Part shown: piece by piece, positions 5,341 to 7,774 of the stretch
Layout of the letters: every line of letters starts with the position of its first letter
Position numbering within the stretch: the first letter of the stretch is position 1
NCBI GenBank assembly: GCA_017882065.1
Contig: JADGQD010000090.1
Span: forward strand, 1 to 7,774
Length of the DNA stretch: 7,774 nt
Direction: 5' to 3'
Source: Anaerolineales bacterium
GTDB taxonomy: Bacteria; Chloroflexota; Anaerolineae; Anaerolineales; Villigracilaceae
Translations under genes and position numbers: made by a program
The notes under the pieces: generated by a model
Database searches by the model: none
What the model was told of the DNA's origin: nothing
Seen by the model: only the letters and a program-made list of their open reading frames with translations

Positions 5341-6699
5341 TTATTTCACATCACCAACAATCATGGTAGTCGTAGTGAAGGCGGTTGCATCAGCCGCGGG
5401 GTTAAGGTAGACAGACACCGAATAGGAATTCGTCTCCCCTGTAGCAATGGCATCGCCGCTCGGGAAGATAGAAGTGTATTCCACCGCGACCAGGTTGTTC
5501 TGGGCATCCATTACCATAGCTACCAAAGTGATGCCGCTCAGACTCTTGCCGCTGGTATTGGAAACACTGCCATCGAAAGTCCAGGTTGCACCGTTTTTCT
5601 GCACAGTTTCTTCGGTAGCAGACAGGTCAACGGATTCATAGGAGGCTGGGGATGTGAAATACGGGTCGACCTGCGCGGAACAAGTTTGCACCAGAGCGGC
5701 CTGGTCAGGGTTATTGTTGACAATACCGAACTCTGAAATACTGAAGGGGCCTGCCGCGCCTGGTTTTACTGGGATAGGTACAATCGAATTACCGGCATCC
5801 AAAACCGTTCCATCCACAGCATATAGACCAGCAACTACGTGGGAATCATCTAGTGTCTGGGTGGAATTATTGGTGATCCAGCCAACAATACGGGCAGAAC
5901 CGTCCTGATCGAAATATGTGTTGGTGACTTCAACCTCCATTGGAAAATCGGTCGCACTATCGGTTACATCCGCGTCCCAATAAAGTTGCCATTTGGTCGA
6001 GCTACCCGGGTTGGGGAAGGTGATTTCAAAAGGAGTCCGGTCGTAGCCATTCGTATCGCCTGTAGGGGCCAGCTCGGTGGCGTAAGTGGTAGCCAAATTA
6101 GCAGAGAGCAAGTTATTTGAATCATCCAAAACACCGCCTGCCAGGCCTTTGATGTGAGCCCACTGGTTGCCCGTGTTGACCAGTTTTCCGGTAAGGAAAT
6201 ACAAGCCGGAACCATTATCCACAAGCTGGACATTTTCCCATTGCAGGGTGGCACGGTTGGCGTTGCCAGTTGCCTGACCAGTAATCGTCATATTATACGA
6301 GGCCGGTGTACCATTCGTGGTATCGTAGGAATATTCGAACGGGGAGGATACACCTGGAGCAAGTGTATAAAGCATCGGGTAGATAATCGCGTTGGGCGTT
6401 ATGTTGCCATTATCATCTTTGAGCAATGAGGTACCAGAGGCATCTTTGATCTCAATGGTCAGTTCAATCGAGTTTAGAACCGTGCTGCTATTATTGTCAA
6501 CCTGACCAACCACGCGATAGGTGCCAAACGCATCAACAAAGGCGTTGGTACTAGCTATGACCAGATCACCAGCTGAGGTCTCAGGCGTGTTGGCCACAGG
6601 AGGCTGGGAAGTCGAACTCGAAACCGTTGTTTTCACGCAGGCCTGCAAAGAAAGGACAAGCCCAATAACAACTGCATACAGAGCAATTTTAAGTTTCAT
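5341..6699 (-). CDS. Lipoprotein with four tandem FxLYD-like repeats
   Basis: A 452-residue exported protein with a lipoprotein signal: basic MKLK, a hydrophobic core and the lipobox LQAC with C21 as the lipidated cysteine, followed by a Ser/Thr/Pro-rich spacer (to about residue 44). The rest consists of four diverged copies of a beta-sandwich module of about 100 residues, similar to FxLYD domains. Each has an aromatic or hydrophobic strand followed by GxxxN: G65/N69, G171/N175, G273/N277 and G377/N381, with spacings of 106, 102 and 104 residues; a strand ending in an Asp-Asx/Gly turn (DASGTSL, DDSNNLL, AVDGTVL, DAQNNLV) follows each. No catalytic motif is evident; a surface adhesion, scaffold or ligand-binding role is a guess. 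AGGAG at 6706-6710 fixes the start. It has its own promoter and terminator, so it appears monocistronic. Confidence 0.85.
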   Translation of the reverse strand: MKLKIALYAVVIGLVLSLQACVKTTVSSSTSQPPVANTPETSAGDLVIASTNAFVDAFGTYRVVGQVDNNSSTVLNSIELTIEIKDASGTSLLKDDNGNITPNAIIYPMLYTLAPGVSSPFEYSYDTTNGTPASYNMTITGQATGNANRATLQWENVQLVDNGSGLYFLTGKLVNTGNQWAHIKGLAGGVLDDSNNLLSANLATTYATELAPTGDTNGYDRTPFEITFPNPGSSTKWQLYWDADVTDSATDFPMEVEVTNTYFDQDGSARIVGWITNNSTQTLDDSHVVAGLYAVDGTVLDAGNSIVPIPVKPGAAGPFSISEFGIVNNNPDQAALVQTCSAQVDPYFTSPASYESVDLSATEETVQKNGATWTFDGSVSNTSGKSLSGITLVAMVMDAQNNLVAVEYTSIFPSGDAIATGETNSYSVSVYLNPAADATAFTTTTMIVGDVK

Positions 6700-6705
6700 C
6701 TTCTT

Positions 6706-6710
6706 CTCCT
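6706..6710 (-). promoter_or_regulatory. Shine-Dalgarno site of the lipoprotein gene
   Basis: AGGAG lies six bases before the ATG at 6699 and is the strongest, best spaced ribosome binding site in the right half of the window. It confirms the start chosen and with it the lipoprotein signal peptide. Confidence 0.75.
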
Positions 6711-6738
6711 ATCCAGATAAAATCCGGTTTAGTAATCA

Positions 6739-6747
6739 ATTTTAGCA
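6739..6747 (-). promoter_or_regulatory. Extended -10 promoter of the lipoprotein gene
   Basis: The minus strand reads TGCTAAAAT, an extended -10 element with five of six matches in the hexamer, in the 86-base gap after the esterase gene. No good -35 box lies at 16-18 bases. It predicts a 5' untranslated leader of about 33 bases containing the AGGAG site. Confidence 0.5.
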
Positions 6748-6785
6748 CAGCTCAGAGCCGAAGGGACTGCCCCAGGTATGATTAT

Positions 6786-7460
6786 TTATCCGAACATGTC
6801 TGTCAGCCCAGTAAAACAGTCTGCGCTGACCTTGTGACCGCCATCGGACTCGCAATACGTAACCTGCGCTCCCGAACCCTCCAACAGGGCCACAGACCTG
6901 CGCGCCTGCTCCACCGGGATCATTTTATCCTGCTTTCCGTGAGCTACAAAAACGGGTTTTCCTGTCAAAGGATGCCTCGCAATCAGGTCCTCTGCACCAT
7001 CCGGCATGAAACCTGAGAGCGCTGCCAACGCCCGTATCCGCTCCGGATGGAGCAGTGCCAGCGTATAAGAAAGCGCCGCGCCCTGACTGAATCCGATCAA
7101 GTCAATTTGATTGGCGTTCACTCCTGCCGCCTTAGACCAATCGTCAACAAAACCGATCAACGCCTCGGCAGACAGGCGTAAATCATCCAACACTGGAAGA
7201 TCCCATATTCGCGGTCGGAATTCACACCACGTATAGCCGCCATCGGGAGCATTATAAGGCCCACGCGGAGCCAGGACAGCCACTTGCGCTGGGAGCTTGC
7301 GGGCAAAAACCCACATGGAATTTTCGTCGCCCGTCCAGCCGTGTAGAAGTATCAGCAGCCGGGATGGCACAGCAGTTGCCGGGCGGAAGCGAAATATCCA
7401 TTCGCGGAATTCACGGAGTTCGGTATCAATCGCGATTGACACGTTTGGTAATCCAATCAA
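6786..7460 (-). CDS. Phospholipase/carboxylesterase family serine hydrolase
   Basis: A protein of up to 224 residues with an alpha/beta-hydrolase fold of the phospholipase/carboxylesterase (Abhydrolase_2, YpfH-like) family; it should cleave short acyl or thioester substrates in the cytoplasm, as no signal peptide is present. The oxyanion region is LLHGWTGDE (38-46), the nucleophile S125 in GFSQGA, the acid D178 in GKQDKMIP and the histidine H209 in GGHKV, so the catalytic triad is complete. The start is uncertain: TTG at 7460 gives 224 residues and overlaps the preceding small membrane protein gene by 35 bases, whereas GTG at 7442 gives 218 residues and a 17-base overlap; neither has a good Shine-Dalgarno site and no ATG is available before the domain. 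The overlap implies translational coupling. Substrate cannot be told from sequence. Confidence 0.88.
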   Translation of the reverse strand: MIGLPNVSIAIDTELREFREWIFRFRPATAVPSRLLILLHGWTGDENSMWVFARKLPAQVAVLAPRGPYNAPDGGYTWCEFRPRIWDLPVLDDLRLSAEALIGFVDDWSKAAGVNANQIDLIGFSQGAALSYTLALLHPERIRALAALSGFMPDGAEDLIARHPLTGKPVFVAHGKQDKMIPVEQARRSVALLEGSGAQVTYCESDGGHKVSADCFTGLTDMFG

Positions 7461-7653
7461 GGATTAGAATGATCAGCACAACCAGCACCACCGGTGTCAT
7501 TCCAGCCAGAAGACAAAACAAACCCATCACCGCCGCGCTGGAGCCATAAATTAAATAGATCATCCCGTCACCTACTATGAAAAGCAAAACCAGTGCCCCG
7601 GCAATCAGGCGGAGGTTGGTCTGGCGGGCGTATTTTTGCAGGTTACGAGTCAT
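7426..7653 (-). CDS. Small two-helix membrane protein, unrecognised
   Basis: A 75-residue protein with a basic, hydrophilic N-terminus (MTRNLQKYARQTNLR), two hydrophobic helices (about residues 16-36 and 40-67) and a basic C-terminal tail (TKRVNRD). By the positive-inside rule both ends would face the cytoplasm. I do not recognise a family. It is supported as a real gene by AGGAG at 7663-7667, nine bases before the ATG, and by its position three bases after the preceding stop codon and overlapping the start of the esterase gene. A role tied to the neighbouring hydrolase is possible but only inferred from position. Confidence 0.75.
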   Translation of the reverse strand: MTRNLQKYARQTNLRLIAGALVLLFIVGDGMIYLIYGSSAAVMGLFCLLAGMTPVVLVVLIILILDWITKRVNRD

Positions 7654-7656
7654 GCT

Positions 7657-7774
7657 TTATTTCTCCTGCCGAGTCGGAAAATATTTCCTGCGCATTCGGT
7701 TCGGCCAGGCGGTGGCACGCTTGAGATCCGGGAGGATGGCGTCCACGGCTTTCTCGCCAAGGTGAACGACTTTA
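7657..7774 (-). CDS. C-terminal end of an unidentified protein (cut by window edge)
   Basis: The last 38 codons of a minus-strand frame enter from the right edge, reading KVVHLGEKAVDAILPDLKRA, then TAWPNRMRRKYFPTRQEK, ending in TAA. The stop is three bases before the ATG of the small membrane protein, whose Shine-Dalgarno site lies inside the final codons, so they look like one operon. The piece is helix-forming with a strongly basic tail. It is too short for me to assign a family. Confidence 0.6.
   Translation of the reverse strand, partial: KVVHLGEKAVDAILPDLKRATAWPNRMRRKYFPTRQEK

Noticed and set aside
6700..6785. A possible terminator after the esterase gene.
   Set aside because: Only short GGG/CCC pairings are present with no T tract on the minus strand; not enough to call.

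Overview
All supported genes lie on the minus strand, so transcription runs from high to low coordinates. Gene content (a Tat-exported L,D-transpeptidase, CcdA, a glutaredoxin-DUF2085 fusion, and the ylmD-ylmE-ylmG set) together with moderate GC suggests a Chloroflexota-like bacterium, possibly Anaerolineae. That placement is inferred from family knowledge; no rRNA or other phylogenetic marker is present. The window looks like ordinary chromosome: I saw no mobile element, tRNA, rRNA or CRISPR array.

Right block (7774 to about 6786): the C-terminal end of an unrecognised protein, a 75-residue two-helix membrane protein and a serine carboxylesterase/phospholipase-like hydrolase, tightly packed and probably co-transcribed. 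Middle (6747 to 5278): a single-gene unit encoding a lipoprotein built from four tandem FxLYD-like beta-sandwich repeats, with its own extended -10 promoter, a strong Shine-Dalgarno site and a good intrinsic terminator.

Left block (5169 to 17): one long, closely spaced gene string. In transcription order it is a Tat-secreted L,D-transpeptidase, CcdA (membrane thiol electron carrier), a 39-codon remnant of a TlpA/ResA-type thioredoxin, a glutaredoxin-DUF2085 membrane fusion, PgeF/YlmD, YggS/YlmE (PLP homeostasis), YggT/YlmG and YggU (DUF167). The first half combines cell-wall cross-linking with extracytoplasmic thiol redox. The second half is the ylmD-ylmE-ylmG cassette known from Gram-positive division clusters, here without sepF.

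The points most worth a second look are the decayed tlpA that still keeps an ATGA coupling to the next gene, a CxxC motif that includes the catalytic cysteine of the L,D-transpeptidase next to a thiol-redox gene set, the glutaredoxin-DUF2085 fusion, and two promoter-like elements placed so close to ATG codons that leaderless transcripts are possible. I found no clearly new defence or mobile system.
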